Shown here one piece after another: positions 5,273 to 5,710 of a stretch of DNA of 5,710 bases. The notes under the pieces were generated by a model. It was not told the DNA's origin. It searched no databases and worked only from the letters and a program-made list of their open reading frames with translations. Source of the stretch: Leucothrix mucor (GTDB lineage Bacteria > Pseudomonadota > Gammaproteobacteria > Thiotrichales > Thiotrichaceae). Within the stretch, counting starts at the first letter, position 1; each line of letters starts with the position of its first letter. Position numbers and translations under genes: made by a program. The stretch covers positions 1-5,710 of the forward strand of contig DRMS01000397.1 in the NCBI GenBank assembly GCA_011322515.1, given 5' to 3'.

Positions 5273-5333
5273 TGAATTTTGATATTACCTATCTGAAAAA
5301 CTATAGCTGTATCCCGTTATCAATTTTCAAGGA
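5269..5333 (+). promoter_or_regulatory. Hairpin sequestering the ribosome binding site
   Basis: TCCTTGAA (5269-5276) is the exact complement of TTCAAGGA (5326-5333), which contains the Shine-Dalgarno AAGGA (5329-5333) of the second peroxidase. After a 2x2 U-U internal loop the helix resumes with TTGATA (5279-5284) against TATCAA (5318-5323), 14 pairs in all. It would hide the ribosome binding site and competes with leader hairpin 1 for 5269-5272. Confidence 0.5.
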
Positions 5334-5339
5334 ATAAAG

Positions 5340-5710
5340 ATGAAAAAAGGAAGTAGTTTTTTACTCTCTAGCATTGGTTTAATGCTGACTCCACTTGTAC
5401 TAGCTAGCAATGAGCCTATCCAAGCAATAGAAACACCTAAAGGTATTAATGCTGCGCAGGCTGAATTAGGAAAAAAGTTATTCTTTGACCCCCGCTTATC
5501 AAAATCAGGTTTTATTTCTTGTAATTCATGCCACAACTTGAGCATGGGGGGAACCGATAATCTTAAATCATCCATTGGACATAAGTGGAATCAAGGCCCC
5601 ATTAACTCACCTACTGTTCTGAATGCTACCTATAATCTGGCGCAATTCTGGGATGGTCGGGCGAAAGACCTTAAAGCACAGGCAGGGGGACCAATAGCAA
5701 ACCCTGGAGA
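5340..5710 (+). CDS. Diheme cytochrome c peroxidase, N-terminal part (cut by window end)
   Basis: The first 123 codons of a periplasmic bacterial cytochrome c peroxidase, which would reduce H2O2 to water using cytochrome c or cupredoxin electrons. The start is ATG 5340 with AAGGA 6 nt upstream. The signal peptide is 1-22 (KK at the N-terminus, hydrophobic 7-21, cleavage VLA22-SNEP). Features in order are LGKKLFFDPRLS (43-54), first haem motif CNSCH (C61, C64, H65), IGHKWNQGPINSPTVLN with H81 at the place of the classical distal His ligand, and AQFWDGRA with the inter-haem Trp W104. The second haem and Met ligand lie beyond the window. It is clearly paralogous to the protein at 312-1436 but closer to the classical type because of H81. 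The long upstream region suggests FNR-type oxygen control and possible translational control. Confidence 0.93.
   Translation, partial: MKKGSSFLLSSIGLMLTPLVLASNEPIQAIETPKGINAAQAELGKKLFFDPRLSKSGFISCNSCHNLSMGGTDNLKSSIGHKWNQGPINSPTVLNATYNLAQFWDGRAKDLKAQAGGPIANPG

Noticed and set aside
5327..5575. 82-residue minus-strand reading frame at the right end
   Set aside because: It overlaps the well-supported second peroxidase start, signal peptide and haem motif on the opposite strand.

Overview
The window is AT-rich DNA from a Gram-negative bacterium. A periplasmic diheme c-type peroxidase, a TlpA-type thioredoxin with a signal peptide and a YchJ-family SEC-C protein together suggest a proteobacterium, most likely a low-GC gammaproteobacterium. 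A methanotroph or sulfur oxidiser would fit the gene mix, but the lineage is an inference and not certain.

Layout: (1) bases 1-95 hold the last 30 codons of an unidentified + strand gene. (2) Bases 96-311 are non-coding and contain a perfect 12-bp palindrome and a long bulged hairpin. (3) Bases 312-3022 are a translationally coupled pair: a diheme cytochrome c peroxidase/MauG-family protein, then a two-TM, all-helical sensor protein that ends in a degenerate histidine-kinase core. (4) Bases 3023-3454 are non-coding and carry a 117-bp IS5-like miniature inverted-repeat element, a 144-bp MITE with an 8-bp target duplication and a REP palindrome inside it, and a small hairpin. (5) Bases 3455-4509 hold a divergent pair, ychJ (-) and a TlpA/ResA-like thioredoxin (+), only 38 bp apart. 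(6) Bases 4510-5339 are 830 bp of non-coding DNA: a REP hairpin, a remnant-like stretch, a second 167-bp copy of the MITE with an extra REP arm, then a long AT-rich regulatory region with an FNR/ANR-type box, a 17-bp dyad and two overlapping hairpins, one of which covers the next gene's ribosome binding site. (7) Bases 5340-5710 are the 5' part of a second diheme cytochrome c peroxidase, cut by the window end.

How the genes fit together: the two peroxidases would be exported and would use c-type haems to reduce peroxide, or do MauG-like oxidation chemistry, in the periplasm. They differ at a key position. The second keeps the distal-ligand His region typical of classical bacterial cytochrome c peroxidases (H81), while the first has Ile there. 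The TlpA-like thioredoxin is a plausible helper in cytochrome c maturation or periplasmic thiol redox. The kinase-like protein coupled to the first peroxidase may sense a periplasmic state but appears unable to bind ATP normally. The second peroxidase looks oxygen-regulated (FNR/ANR box) and possibly also controlled at translation through its leader. The most notable non-coding signals are this leader and the nested MITE/REP structures.
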